NCBI RefSeq assembly: GCF_001439685.1
Contig: NZ_JYLH01000002.1
Span: 372,001-436,000, forward strand
Length of the DNA stretch: 64,000 nucleotides
From: Pseudomonas libanensis
Lineage (GTDB): Bacteria > Pseudomonadota > Gammaproteobacteria > Pseudomonadales > Pseudomonadaceae
Reading direction: 5' to 3'
The notes under the pieces: generated by a model
The model's input: the letters and a program-made list of their open reading frames with translations, nothing else
What the model was told of the DNA's origin: nothing
Database searches by the model: none
Program-made: the position numbers and the translations under genes
Shown: in pieces, positions 11,301-20,857 of the stretch
How positions within the stretch are numbered: position 1 is the stretch's first letter
Layout: each line of letters opens with the position of its first letter

Positions 11301-14300
11301 AACCTTGTTTCGGGGGTGTGCCAGGTTGCCATGATTTTTTGGTGCAATGCCCCTCTCTCGGCGTTACCGCCAAACAGAGAGCCCAACTCGCCTTGACTGT
11401 ACTGCGTGACCATTTGGTTCAGGTCAGCCAAATGCCCCATCGGCCCCGAGTAGGCGCTGACGTAGTCATAAGCCGGTTTGAAGTGCTCCCGGGAAAACCT
11501 TGCCCAGTTCAGCGACAAGCCGGCCCAGATTTTTTCGTGCCCGGTATAGAGCGCGTCAGGCAGCGCGCTGATGCCGGTGTTGGCCAGATCGAGGCGCTCC
11601 AGCTGCGTGAGCTTTTGAACGTAAGCGGGCCACTGTAACAAGGCTTGGGGGGCATCAATCGTTAGAGATTTCAGCCGTGTCAACGCGGATAAATCCGCCT
11701 CCTGAAACGCGGTGGGGTTATAGCTGTTAGAGATGAGGTGAAGCTCTTCAAGCGCCGTCAGTTCACTGAGCCCTGAAGAAAATTGTGCCCACGACACCAC
11801 ATTACTCGCTTCGAACTTCAAACTTTTAAGCGCCGTCATCGTTTTTACTGCCTGGGGCACGCTGGTGAGCAACGGTGCGTCGAGGGTTATCGCCCTCATG
11901 TGAACACTGTCGCCCAGGTACAGCTTTTCGACATTAGGGAACTGCGCGAGAAAACCGTCTGCATTGGCGTCATTGATACCGATCCCTTCTACCGACAACT
12001 CCCTGATATGGGAAAAGTCAGCCGCCAGCGCCGGCAAGGGCGCATCGACAACGATGCGTAGCTTGGCTGCGTCGGTCACCTCTCCCGCCAGCGGCGAACT
12101 GCGCCAACTGTCCTTGAGTGTTTGCACCGCGTATGCCCTGAGGCTGTGGGAGGGGCTGGCGGTGAATGGGTTGGGCGCCGTACGCGGCCCCACCCACTGA
12201 TCGAGTGCCCGTTCCAAATCCCGATATTCACGCTCTCGATTTTGCAGCAAGTTGAATATCTGCTTGTCGTTTCTGCCGCCCTGGCGCAACTGCCGTACAA
12301 AGTGACTGGCTTGCTCATCGGTCAAGTCTGGGTAGAGATCTCGCACACGTCCGTTCAGGCTCAGATCCAAGCCTTGCCCACGACCACTGGCGTAATACCC
12401 CACCAGCTTGCCGTTGACCCGCGCCGGCGGCTTGAACCCTTTGGCTTGCGGCTCGAGTATGCGTGCAGCCTGTTCGCGATAGCGGTCCGCGTGGCGGATG
12501 ATTTTGCCGCGCAAGTCAGCGCTCTGGCTGACATTCGGCACGCCCAGGCGTTGGCGGGCTTGATCGGGCAAGGCATGCATAAGCGATGCGTAGTAATTGT
12601 CCCCGTCCCTGGGCACGCTGTTGAGTGCCTCCCCCCGCTCATTGAACGCCTGGTAGCGTGGGCCACTTTTGACCAGGTACTTTTTATCCGGCGCGCTGTC
12701 GCCACCAATGCTGTCAAGCAGCGCACCGCTCGGGCTGCCCTCGCGTACTTCCAGGCGCAAGGTATCCGGCCATCCCGGCAGTTGCTCGAGAGTGTGCAAC
12801 GCCAGCCGACGACTGTCCGCCGAGGCGATGGCGTCGCTACGCAAACCGGCGTACGCCCGTACCTGACGGCCTTGGCGTGCATACCAACGCGCCTCTTCCA
12901 GCATGCTCAGTGGCACGCGGCGGGTTTGCTCCATCTGCTTGAGCTCCTGGGCACGAGCATGGGCCAGCACGTCTTGCGCCGCCGCTTCACTCAGGCCCGG
13001 ACAGGTGCGTTGCAACTGGCGGATGCGCGCATCCACAGGCTCGGTGCCCGTGTAAATACTGTCAAAAATCGCCGGTTTTCGCGTCATCGCGTACTCGGCG
13101 ATCTGCTTGTTGAATTCCTGTGGCCTGGACTCACGCACCCGCGCGGGTTCCGACCCCAGCAAACGCGTCACTTCAGACTCATCCAGCGAGGCCAGAATGC
13201 GCGCAGCCAACTCACCACTCAAGACATCACGCCGGCTTACCTTGACCGTGGGCTTGGAGGGCGCGCCGGGACGCACGCGCTCGGAGCCATACTTCACTGA
13301 CTCACCCGTCAATGACTGCCCCTTGAATACTTCCAATACCTTCCCGCGCGGCCAGCGCGGCATCTCAGCCACCAGCGGCAGCGCAAACAGGTAGCGCTCA
13401 TCAATCGGCTGGTGGCCTTGCAGCTGTTCGAGCACCTCCCCCGCCGCAGAGTCGGCCTTGAACATACGCATGGCATCGGCCAGTTCCGGGAGCGGCGCCG
13501 CGTGGTCCATGTGCATTTTGCGCAAGGCGTTGTCGCTGACGCCGCTGACATCCGCCACCTTGATCAGCTCAGTGTCGGAAAACTCTTCGGTGACATGGCC
13601 CATGCGCCTCAACAGGGTCAGGCGATCCCACTCCAGCGGGCGCTCCAGGGTATGGCGCCAGGCGCCCAGCCCATTGCTCTCAAGTATCGGCTGATAAGCG
13701 CCGGCATCGGTAGGATGCTTGATACGCCACTTAGCGATCGATTCATCGAAATAATGCTCGTAGACCTTGCCGTCTTGTCGGATATAGCTTTTGCCGTCAA
13801 TCAGGTGTTGCCCCAAGGCATCAGGGGCTGGGCCGGCATCCAGCGAAATGCTGCTTTCATAGGCGCTCAGGTCCGGCTTCCAAAGGCGGGTCTCACCATT
13901 GGGCAGGGTCACGGGGCTCAGGCTCTCAATCACCGGCTCAGGCTTGACGGCGCGGAACTTGCCGACAGCCACGCCAACGCCGGCCATCACCGCGATCTGC
14001 GCCAGATTTTCCGCCACGTCGACCAGGTGCGCCTTGGCCGCGCGTTTATTGCCTTCGGCCCACTCGATCGAACCTTCAAGCGTTTCAGATAACAGTTGCT
14101 CGACCATGACTGTCATCATGATTTCGCCCAACCCGGGCACAAACATAGAGACCAGATTGAGTGCCAGCATGCCGATTTCCATCAAGTGCGCCAGCTTGGT
14201 CTCCCGCGCCTTGGCATCGACGTCGGCAGTAGGCACTGCATGGGCACGGGCGTCGGCCAGAACCTTGTCACGATGCTTTTCGTACTGAAAGGGCCAAATG

Positions 14301-15598
14301 TCGAGCAGCCCGGAAAAGGTGCCTGTACCGCGGTAGGGCATCAAGTTACCAGGCGCAATGTAAGGGTCACTTACCGGCTCCATCTTCGCCGGCTTTTCAG
14401 GCGGCAGCTCTTTGATACTTGTGATTGGCGACAATCCGAGTGCGAACTCCACGAACGTGCGCCAAGGTGAAGTCAACGGGCCACTCGGAGAATCCGCAGA
14501 CTTCTGCGTGAACTGGCTGAAATAGTAGGGTTGTTGATCATAGGGCATGAACTGGCTGAAAAACTTCTGATAGGCCGTCGGCGTCGGATCGACAGCCGTC
14601 ATGCCCTCACGTGCGGTGAACAGGCGTTTTAACGTGTCACACATTTGCTGTCTGCTGCTGTAGCGCTTGAGTGGGTGAGCCGGGTCATGGGGGATATAGA
14701 GAATCAACTCTTCGGCGTACCTGTCGCCGATGACAAAATAGATGCAGCCGACCAGCCTTTTGCCCATCAGGCTCATGTCGTAGGGCCAGACCCGCTTATT
14801 ACCGATTGTGAGATAGAGCGTGCCATTGACCATCGACACAATCATGGCGTGATCCGCAGGTTCGATATCCCCGGTCAGCACCGCGTGGTCGGCGGCAGCC
14901 TTCATGGTTGCCTTCTGGCTGGCAATAAAGTGCTGACGTAGCGCAGGGGCGGGACTGCTGTCGACCGGTGCAAAGAACGCCTTCAGGTAGGTCTGATACT
15001 GCGCGCCGATATCAAGGCTGCGGCACAAGGTCGTGAACTGGCTGACCGACAAGCCCAGGATGACAGGCTCATAGGTGCCAGGTGTGGCCGTCTCCAGCAC
15101 AAACCCTGAGCTCTTGTGGTAAGCACCCGGCTTGCATTCCCACGCTTCGAAATTATGCAGGGCCGCCTGCAACATCGACAGTTTCAGGAGTTCGAACGAG
15201 CCCAGCTCCACTTGCGCGATACTGATCTCCAGTGGCCGACGCAGACATAGGCAGGTCTTTTCCACATCGACTTCCACCTGGTACTGATCTTTCAACGCCT
15301 CGAGCAGCAAAGGCTTGGCAAATGCATCGATGTTCTTGAACGTCGCCATGGTTTTGTCCAGTTGGACCTGGGCGACAGCGCTAGCCTTGACACTTGCGTT
15401 GAGGGTGTTGCGTTGTGCAGGCGTGGCGTCTTTGTACCACTGCGGCAAAGCCGGGGGGACGGCTTTAAGTGCCGAGCGGCGAGCAGGCGTTGCATCGACC
15501 AACCATTGCGGCACCGCCTTTTCAAGAAAGTCGCCGTGAATACTCTGGGTAGCCTCGAGCTTCAGCTCGCCTCTGGGGAGAGGGGATGAGTCCAGCAT
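8396..15598 (-). CDS. Giant LRR protein with C-terminal NEL-type E3 ubiquitin ligase domain
   Basis: A 2400-residue protein with the look of a secreted effector or toxin. The N-terminal ~600 residues resemble the dermonecrotic-toxin-like region (DUF6543 type) common in large Pseudomonas proteins. A hydrophobic helical stretch lies near residues 465-550. Three blocks of leucine-rich repeats (LxxLxLxxNxL type) fall at about 1180-1360, 1530-1690 and 1850-2015. An acidic Ser/Asp linker lies near 2055-2085. The last ~300 residues match the NEL ligase fold of IpaH/SspH effectors, with catalytic Cys2183 in C-I-D and Asp2185. NEL enzymes ubiquitinate host proteins. No signal peptide or classical type III signal was recognised, and no secretion system is in the window. 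An AAAGGAG box precedes the ATG. Function is inferred from architecture only. Confidence 0.85.
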   Translation of the reverse strand: MLDSSPLPRGELKLEATQSIHGDFLEKAVPQWLVDATPARRSALKAVPPALPQWYKDATPAQRNTLNASVKASAVAQVQLDKTMATFKNIDAFAKPLLLEALKDQYQVEVDVEKTCLCLRRPLEISIAQVELGSFELLKLSMLQAALHNFEAWECKPGAYHKSSGFVLETATPGTYEPVILGLSVSQFTTLCRSLDIGAQYQTYLKAFFAPVDSSPAPALRQHFIASQKATMKAAADHAVLTGDIEPADHAMIVSMVNGTLYLTIGNKRVWPYDMSLMGKRLVGCIYFVIGDRYAEELILYIPHDPAHPLKRYSSRQQMCDTLKRLFTAREGMTAVDPTPTAYQKFFSQFMPYDQQPYYFSQFTQKSADSPSGPLTSPWRTFVEFALGLSPITSIKELPPEKPAKMEPVSDPYIAPGNLMPYRGTGTFSGLLDIWPFQYEKHRDKVLADARAHAVPTADVDAKARETKLAHLMEIGMLALNLVSMFVPGLGEIMMTVMVEQLLSETLEGSIEWAEGNKRAAKAHLVDVAENLAQIAVMAGVGVAVGKFRAVKPEPVIESLSPVTLPNGETRLWKPDLSAYESSISLDAGPAPDALGQHLIDGKSYIRQDGKVYEHYFDESIAKWRIKHPTDAGAYQPILESNGLGAWRHTLERPLEWDRLTLLRRMGHVTEEFSDTELIKVADVSGVSDNALRKMHMDHAAPLPELADAMRMFKADSAAGEVLEQLQGHQPIDERYLFALPLVAEMPRWPRGKVLEVFKGQSLTGESVKYGSERVRPGAPSKPTVKVSRRDVLSGELAARILASLDESEVTRLLGSEPARVRESRPQEFNKQIAEYAMTRKPAIFDSIYTGTEPVDARIRQLQRTCPGLSEAAAQDVLAHARAQELKQMEQTRRVPLSMLEEARWYARQGRQVRAYAGLRSDAIASADSRRLALHTLEQLPGWPDTLRLEVREGSPSGALLDSIGGDSAPDKKYLVKSGPRYQAFNERGEALNSVPRDGDNYYASLMHALPDQARQRLGVPNVSQSADLRGKIIRHADRYREQAARILEPQAKGFKPPARVNGKLVGYYASGRGQGLDLSLNGRVRDLYPDLTDEQASHFVRQLRQGGRNDKQIFNLLQNREREYRDLERALDQWVGPRTAPNPFTASPSHSLRAYAVQTLKDSWRSSPLAGEVTDAAKLRIVVDAPLPALAADFSHIRELSVEGIGINDANADGFLAQFPNVEKLYLGDSVHMRAITLDAPLLTSVPQAVKTMTALKSLKFEASNVVSWAQFSSGLSELTALEELHLISNSYNPTAFQEADLSALTRLKSLTIDAPQALLQWPAYVQKLTQLERLDLANTGISALPDALYTGHEKIWAGLSLNWARFSREHFKPAYDYVSAYSGPMGHLADLNQMVTQYSQGELGSLFGGNAERGALHQKIMATWHTPETRFAAVEALSEEYRRLFGQFASVMPGGVRFRLRLPEWQLGQNALVINALENSWRGAVAQRYGLPAQVSVFDLPGLVDSMGARNAKTVTLPQLPAGSFSHVTTLRLGWVGETIEQTRGFIRAFSATQSLEISGHGLTEVPVGSADLPALTRLDLSHNRIVMTPAVQTQLNGLTGVEYLNLRANPLEQLDISALTQLKALDLQGSTLKAWPTGAEGLTQLSWLDLRHNAIPTLPQQALAEDELLLKLNLTGNRFSPAGEKNLKAAHERIERARGLPEGALARFAAETVPAQFPPEETGASIARYLLPMPAPAIALEGAAGFAPRLQQLNSAMPHEQALARIEQLRGDGMDDLQIDAQLSQWHQASESLTRQLNGWLYIREFNTASPTIGVSAESRWSAAHNIRECWQDGVAGGTNPQLSLQGAQTGDLPELAVQLPHVRTLDLTGVRLTAQGSNAFFNAFTQLTRLILGGNELTALPEAVEHMGQLERLELTANSFSDAGPLYRQLGGEHLRWLDLSHNSLEEFNTEAFSRLETLNLAYNNMEVWPFGVLESAHLRSLDLSGNGLRNLPDRLLGGSHDGLVAGTDLSDNHQLPLNALHQLRDYSEAHADGGVMGVSRAEIDRRIAALESDSDADSGSGGDSDSDGDSDDDLGGGYQPLEIILDAQGETGEEALASWLMNTPQALAASRRQMWLQLTQEPGHGPFFHLLSQLRDTHEYRFTRADLTRRVWNVIEAATESAQQREPLFVASQTHDTCIDGRTLTFSAMEVLVFEEQVLRDIPTHDLRLKGQRLLNLSRQLFRLDRVDTLAEANARNMDRAEVRLQYRIGMTRGWPDGLELPGQPSHMAFATPISGQTLIEARAGVLAAEASDAFYESLIARDYWLSYLRQRYPEAFDALEQNAVSRQDALEEEHSARQPGTESQERYEEALIMLEIELGSARAQKLLELSRQEVQQLSAELTPTSPQPGPSRRM

Positions 15599-15768
15599 GG
15601 TGTCACTCCTTTGAAATGGAATGACAGCGGACCACGGCGTCGATCGTGGCGGGCAGTATCCCCATAACGCACCGGTAGCCGCGCTATTGGATTTCCTATC
15701 GCAGACCGATTACCGGTCAGCTGAGCCGGAAGCCAATAACCGGCTGCACACGCGAAAAGGAAATAATT
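15599..15768. promoter_or_regulatory. Divergent intergenic region of the two giant toxin-like genes
   Basis: The 170 bp between the two giant divergent genes must hold both promoters. Both genes have strong ribosome sites (AAAGGAG and AAAAGGA). CCGGT/ACCGG half-sites recur at 15711-15742, but no confident -35/-10 pair was found. Confidence 0.35.
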
Positions 15769-18700
15769 ATGTCCGCCCCCGCTCCCCTGCCAACCACGGC
15801 TCTGAGCCAACGGCCCGCCCAGGCCGTACAAGAACGTTTCGCCACCCGCCCGCGCCTGTTTTCAGTGGTGTTCAATGCACTGCGCGGGCGCATCCTTGAG
15901 CGTTACCCATCGCTCAACCTGGACCTGCTCACGGTCAAGCTGGCCAGCCCGCATCCCTCCGGCCATTACACCTACAAGGGTTTGATGGAAGTCGCTATCG
16001 CACACGTCCTGAACCCACAGTTGCTTGACCTGCATTCAAAGCGCGAACTGCCCTTCTACCTGTCGCAACAAATACCCACCATCCTCAAGCCCGATACCCT
16101 ACCGCTGATCGACATGCAGGTGATCGCGCAGATTATCGATCAATTGCCATCCTCGCTCTATCTGCATTGGCAGCACGACCTGGCTGATTACTGGAGCCAG
16201 CAGGACAACCACGGCAGCAGTCGCTGGCAATGGCTGGGCGCGCTGCTCAACGGCCAGATGACCGCTGCGGCGGCCGGTCGGACAAGCTTGAGCGAGACCC
16301 AACGGGATATGCTGACGGCCGTCGCGACTTGGCCGACATTGGCCGAGCGTCTGCCCCATCCCTCGCCGCCGACGCATGTTTATTTCATTGAAAGCACGCT
16401 ATTCAAAGCCGGCAATGAGGTTCGCTTGCTGACCCCGGACATGTTGCTGGTGCGCGATAAACAGGTGTTGCTGTACAGCGTGGCCGGCGTGATCGAGGCT
16501 TTTGAGTCAATCGATGCGCTCAGCCAGGCCTGGGGCGCCAGAATGCAGGAGCAATTCCAGTTCGACAGCCTTACCTGGCGGCGTAACGAGCCGGAGAACA
16601 ACGTGTTCGAACAGCAGGCCGGGCTGATCCTCAACCAGCAACTCGAAGACCTCACCGCCTTCAGATTTCAAGGTCAAGACGAACGAAGCCTGGGGCTACG
16701 CCTGGAACAACTCACCGATCCCGCGGTGTATTTCGTCCCCGAACCAGCGACCGTCCCGGCGAGTTTGCGTACCATCAGCGAGCAACTGCCTGAATGGCTC
16801 ATGCAAGCTGACCCGACTGACCGCTTTGCCTACCACCGCCACTTGCAGGATATGGCGCAAGTGCTGCGACAAAGCCAGGGCCGCTCGTTCAATGAAGGCA
16901 TTGAAGACATCCAGCGCTTCAGCCGCACCCTGCTGCGCACGCAAATGCAGGCCGACCATGGGGCCTTGGACCCCGATGATGTGCTGCTGGACTTTGCTGT
17001 AGCCGCCGGGTACCCGGGAGGTTCCGGCATCATTGAACATGTGCGCATGTCGCTGACGGATCTGGCCATCCGCAATCTGGCCGGCAAACCCAAAGGCACG
17101 CTCAAGCTGTCGTTGAAAAGTGGCGCGCCGTTGCCAGATTGGATGAACGAGAACTACCTGTTGGGCAGCACAGGGCTGATCCAGCGCGTCGACATTGGCG
17201 CCCGCTACCCGCAAAACATCAAGGATTTGCTGTTGTCCGACAGCGTCGATGCGCGGCCCAGGGAGCAATTGTTCACCCGAGAACTCAAGGTGCACCTGCC
17301 GATGCAGGCGCTGGAGTACAAGATCCGCCGGCAACACGGCGTGACCCTCAAGGGCTATCTCTATGTAAAGGCACTGATGGGGGAAATGCCCGCGGACAGA
17401 ATCGTCGACGACCAGGAAATTGTCCTGCGCCCCCTGGCCCTGTGCCGTAAAACCGGAGCCACGCCCGACGAGGTCAACAACGTCTTCATTATCGAGGCGC
17501 GTGACACGAGCGTGGGCCCGCACCTGCTGTACCGACCGTTATATGCGCCAGCCCTGCTCGAATACCCGACACGCCAGGCGCTGCTGGCAGCCATCGCCCA
17601 GCCCGGCGCGGTGCAAGACAGCGTGTTGACCTGGTTGAGCGACAAGGCCCGGCCCATCTACGACCACGGCGGCATCCAGGAACCGCACCTGATTCGCTTT
17701 CTGCCTGGGGATGAGTTCAGCATTGCCGAGAAACCGGCGCCAGCCACGCTGGCCGTCGATGAAGGTGCCGGGGAATGGCTTCAGTCGCAAATCAACGGCC
17801 AACTGCTCAACCACTTGTTTGGCAGCACCGCGCGGGCGATGGTCGACCTGGCGGACCGCGAATCGGTGTCCAACCACGAAAGTCGCTGGGCGATTCTGAT
17901 GGAAGGTGCCTGGCTGCTGTTCAATACGTTGCTGCTGCCACTGGCGCGAGGGCCGGCCATGTTGGCGGGCTGGTTGCTGGTGTTGGTCAGCAGTGTTGAG
18001 CAAGATTTGGCCGGCCTGGACAGTGATGATCCAACCACCCGTGAGCTGGCGTTGATCGACCTGCTGCTTAATACCGCGATGGTTCTATTGCACGCCGCAT
18101 CCTCACCCCGTCGGCCGAAGCCGACTGACGAGCACAACACTCTGGCGTCCTGGCGCCGCAGAGCGGGTGTACCACATCACCAAGACGCACCCGTGGTCCG
18201 CCAGGGGGCGGTGGCGTTGCCCGGCGAGCCCCCGGCGGCAGGCCACACAGCCCTGGACTTCAGCCACTCCCTGGCCAGCCCGCAAGCCGGCGCCAAGCTG
18301 CTCAGGGCGTTACTCGATGTGCATGTGCCTTGGCCCGAGCCGCTACCCACCGCGGAACAAACTGGCACCTTCAAAGGGCTCTTCCGCATTGACGGGACCT
18401 GGCACGCCAGCGTGGGCGGGCTGCTGTTCCAGGTCAGTGTGGTGCCGGGGTTCGGTGAGGTTTATCTGGTACATCCACAGCATCCGGAGCATCCAGGCTT
18501 CAAGTTGATCGGCGACAGCCAGGGGCATTGGCGGCTGGATCGCCATGCCAGGCTGGAGGGCGGCATGCGTCGGGGCAGGCTTAATGAGTGGCGGCAACAG
18601 CACGCCGAGCGCGTAAGTCAACTGAAGGCGCAATTGAACGCTCTCAACCTGCAAGCGAAGCCATTCGCGGAGCGCACCGGTGCGCTTGAGGTGACGATGG

Positions 18701-20589
18701 AAAATGCGCGTAAAGCCTTGGACGAGCACAAAAAAAACCTGCGGGCCGACTGGCTCATGCTCGACAACCCCGGTTTGCTTGCGGCACTGCGCCCTAGAAT
18801 CATTGAGCGCCACGCGCAACGGCAGCGCTCGACGGCCAGCTACAGAGTGCAGTGGAACATTGCTGTCGACACCTTCCAACAAAACGCACGGCAGGTGATT
18901 ACGGCGATGCAAAATATCCGAGCCAAGGCCGAGGAGCTGATCCAAGCCGACAGGAGCACTTCCGAGCACACAAAAGCCCGGAATGACGCGACCACAATAA
19001 TTTACGTCAACTGGCTATCGATGCATGAATCCTTGAGTCAGAAGTTTTCAGACACACTTGAAACCCCGTTCGGTGAAAATGACGATGAGCTGGGCAATCG
19101 AATGAATCGAGAGCTGCCCGAACACAATACGAACGCCTATGAGCAATTCATCAGCGCCAGACGCCAACAGATCGAAACGCTGCAACACCTGATTGAGCCG
19201 ACAGTGCAGATGGAAAAGCTGCTGGAGCACGCCGAGCCGAAACTGCGCGAGTATCTGTTGGAACAAACGCCCGGCGAAGTCAAACCCATGGCGTCAGTTG
19301 TCATCAAACAGCACCTGCTGCTACTGCTGATGGATCTGGTAGTTGATCGCACGCATGACTCGCGTCTGCCGGCAGAGTATCCATTTGTCATTGATCTCAC
19401 CGACTCGCAAACCACCCTCAGCGTGCGTGCGCATACGGAAATGCGCACAACCCGCGGTTACTCAACGGCGGAACAGATCGACGTACTCAAGAATGTGCTG
19501 ACGCGGTATGAGCGCCTGGAGAACGCCGTCAACTCGTTGACCGAAATGGGCTCAGGCTTCATACGCGAGCAATACCGCGTTCCCTTCATGGAAAACCTGA
19601 GTGAGGCACGCTCAAGCCTGGAAGCACAACTGTCCCAGTTGATCCTCGCTGAAGAAGGGTTTTCCCCTGCGCCCGCCCCCGCATCCCGGCAGAAACCCGC
19701 TACCCGCAGGGTCATCAGGACCCGCAACCGCGACACCCTGGTGGGCGACGTACGCCCGAGCGAGCCAGGTGTCGAAGGCAATTTCATCGACATCAAGGAC
19801 CCGTTCACCGGGCAGACCGTCGCCACTTATCTTGAACATGCCAGTGAAGATTTCTGGAACGTCGTCGAGCAAGCGCCGCCGGCCCAGCAGCCCGCCGTGC
19901 CGGCAGCCCGCACATTAAGGACAATCAAAGCGCATGCGCAAATCGTCAGTGACGAGCGGGCAGGTATCGATGCCAGCATTCGCTTCCAGCAGCGCAAGCT
20001 TCAGGAACCCGGCCGCCGCGAAGGCCTCGATCCCCATGAATGGGATGTGATGCTCAGCCAGCATGCCGCAAAGTTCGAAGCCCTGGCAGCGGAACTCAAA
20101 CGCGACCACGGCGCCGACGTGCAGGCCAATGCCCTTCATGATTCCTATCTGGATCAGGCGCAGGCCGCCATGCAGCAAGCCCGCGAAATGTGCAGTGAGG
20201 GGTATCAACTGCAACGCCCCAGAGCCACCAATGTCGCGTATATGTGGCGCCATGGTTTTATCGATATCAATCTGGTCCGCAGCCGCATCAAATTGAAGGG
20301 CGGCGACTTTCTCACCGAATATGCAATCCGCGACAAAAACAAAATAAAGGCCGGCAAACAGGGCGAAGACAACGTGTTGTGGTACGCCCACTTCCACTAC
20401 CCGGCCGCCGATACACCGGCTTCCCAGCCTGCCTTTGGTCATCTGAAAACCATCGCCGAGCGCCGGTTCACCCGCCGGGAATTGATCGAACAGGCTCGCG
20501 CCGACAACCGCGCCGTGGTCAACCTGGAGAAGGCCGAGATCAGGGCGCCGCTGGACCAGGAGCTGTTCCTGGGGCTGGAAGTGTTGTGA
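15769..20589 (+). CDS. Very large toxin-like protein (DUF6543/dermonecrotic-toxin-type family)
   Basis: A 1606-residue protein divergent from the NEL gene. The N-terminal half (KLASPHPSGHYTYKGLMEVAIAHV, then a region with a DMLLVRDKQVLLYS segment) resembles the opening of large Pseudomonas proteins annotated as dermonecrotic-toxin-domain proteins. A hydrophobic helix pair at about 705-785 could insert into membranes. Residues about 935-1290 are long charged helices, likely coiled coil. The C-terminal ~200 residues (YMWRHGFIDINLVRSRIKLKGGDF onward) form a compact conserved-looking domain that I cannot assign. It has no LRR blocks or NEL domain. The AAAAGGA box fixes the ATG. A role as effector or toxin is plausible but unproven. 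Confidence 0.7.
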   Translation: MSAPAPLPTTALSQRPAQAVQERFATRPRLFSVVFNALRGRILERYPSLNLDLLTVKLASPHPSGHYTYKGLMEVAIAHVLNPQLLDLHSKRELPFYLSQQIPTILKPDTLPLIDMQVIAQIIDQLPSSLYLHWQHDLADYWSQQDNHGSSRWQWLGALLNGQMTAAAAGRTSLSETQRDMLTAVATWPTLAERLPHPSPPTHVYFIESTLFKAGNEVRLLTPDMLLVRDKQVLLYSVAGVIEAFESIDALSQAWGARMQEQFQFDSLTWRRNEPENNVFEQQAGLILNQQLEDLTAFRFQGQDERSLGLRLEQLTDPAVYFVPEPATVPASLRTISEQLPEWLMQADPTDRFAYHRHLQDMAQVLRQSQGRSFNEGIEDIQRFSRTLLRTQMQADHGALDPDDVLLDFAVAAGYPGGSGIIEHVRMSLTDLAIRNLAGKPKGTLKLSLKSGAPLPDWMNENYLLGSTGLIQRVDIGARYPQNIKDLLLSDSVDARPREQLFTRELKVHLPMQALEYKIRRQHGVTLKGYLYVKALMGEMPADRIVDDQEIVLRPLALCRKTGATPDEVNNVFIIEARDTSVGPHLLYRPLYAPALLEYPTRQALLAAIAQPGAVQDSVLTWLSDKARPIYDHGGIQEPHLIRFLPGDEFSIAEKPAPATLAVDEGAGEWLQSQINGQLLNHLFGSTARAMVDLADRESVSNHESRWAILMEGAWLLFNTLLLPLARGPAMLAGWLLVLVSSVEQDLAGLDSDDPTTRELALIDLLLNTAMVLLHAASSPRRPKPTDEHNTLASWRRRAGVPHHQDAPVVRQGAVALPGEPPAAGHTALDFSHSLASPQAGAKLLRALLDVHVPWPEPLPTAEQTGTFKGLFRIDGTWHASVGGLLFQVSVVPGFGEVYLVHPQHPEHPGFKLIGDSQGHWRLDRHARLEGGMRRGRLNEWRQQHAERVSQLKAQLNALNLQAKPFAERTGALEVTMENARKALDEHKKNLRADWLMLDNPGLLAALRPRIIERHAQRQRSTASYRVQWNIAVDTFQQNARQVITAMQNIRAKAEELIQADRSTSEHTKARNDATTIIYVNWLSMHESLSQKFSDTLETPFGENDDELGNRMNRELPEHNTNAYEQFISARRQQIETLQHLIEPTVQMEKLLEHAEPKLREYLLEQTPGEVKPMASVVIKQHLLLLLMDLVVDRTHDSRLPAEYPFVIDLTDSQTTLSVRAHTEMRTTRGYSTAEQIDVLKNVLTRYERLENAVNSLTEMGSGFIREQYRVPFMENLSEARSSLEAQLSQLILAEEGFSPAPAPASRQKPATRRVIRTRNRDTLVGDVRPSEPGVEGNFIDIKDPFTGQTVATYLEHASEDFWNVVEQAPPAQQPAVPAARTLRTIKAHAQIVSDERAGIDASIRFQQRKLQEPGRREGLDPHEWDVMLSQHAAKFEALAAELKRDHGADVQANALHDSYLDQAQAAMQQAREMCSEGYQLQRPRATNVAYMWRHGFIDINLVRSRIKLKGGDFLTEYAIRDKNKIKAGKQGEDNVLWYAHFHYPAADTPASQPAFGHLKTIAERRFTRRELIEQARADNRAVVNLEKAEIRAPLDQELFLGLEVL

Positions 20590-20638
20590 TCGCCAGATTG
20601 TCTATGCTCTGTACGACCACCTTGCTGACGAGGGCTGT

Positions 20639-20857
20639 ATGGACGATCCCAGCAATAACAAACCGCCGACCTTCTGGCAGATGCTGCACAGCGTGATGGC
20701 GGCGGCCTTCGGCGTGCAGAGCGGCAAAAACCGCGCCCGCGACTTTACCCACGGCAAGCCCAGCCACTTTGTAATTTTGGGCATCGTGTTTACGGCGGTG
20801 TTTGCCTTGACGTTGTTCGGCATCGTCAAACTGGTGCTGCACTTGGCCGGGGTTTAG
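20639..20857 (+). CDS. DUF2970 small membrane protein
   Basis: A 72-residue protein with a soluble N-terminal half (FWQMLHSVMAAAFGVQSGKNRARDF) and one C-terminal transmembrane helix (FVILGIVFTAVFALTLFGIVKLVL). This is the usual form of DUF2970 proteins, whose function is unknown. The gene starts 49 bp after the giant toxin-like gene. Its 3' end overlaps the convergent substrate-binding gene by 4 bp. Confidence 0.85.
   Translation: MDDPSNNKPPTFWQMLHSVMAAAFGVQSGKNRARDFTHGKPSHFVILGIVFTAVFALTLFGIVKLVLHLAGV

Noticed and set aside
12122..13300. A 392-residue frame antisense to the NEL gene
   Set aside because: It is the shadow of a gene with clear LRR and NEL domains and lacks any motif.
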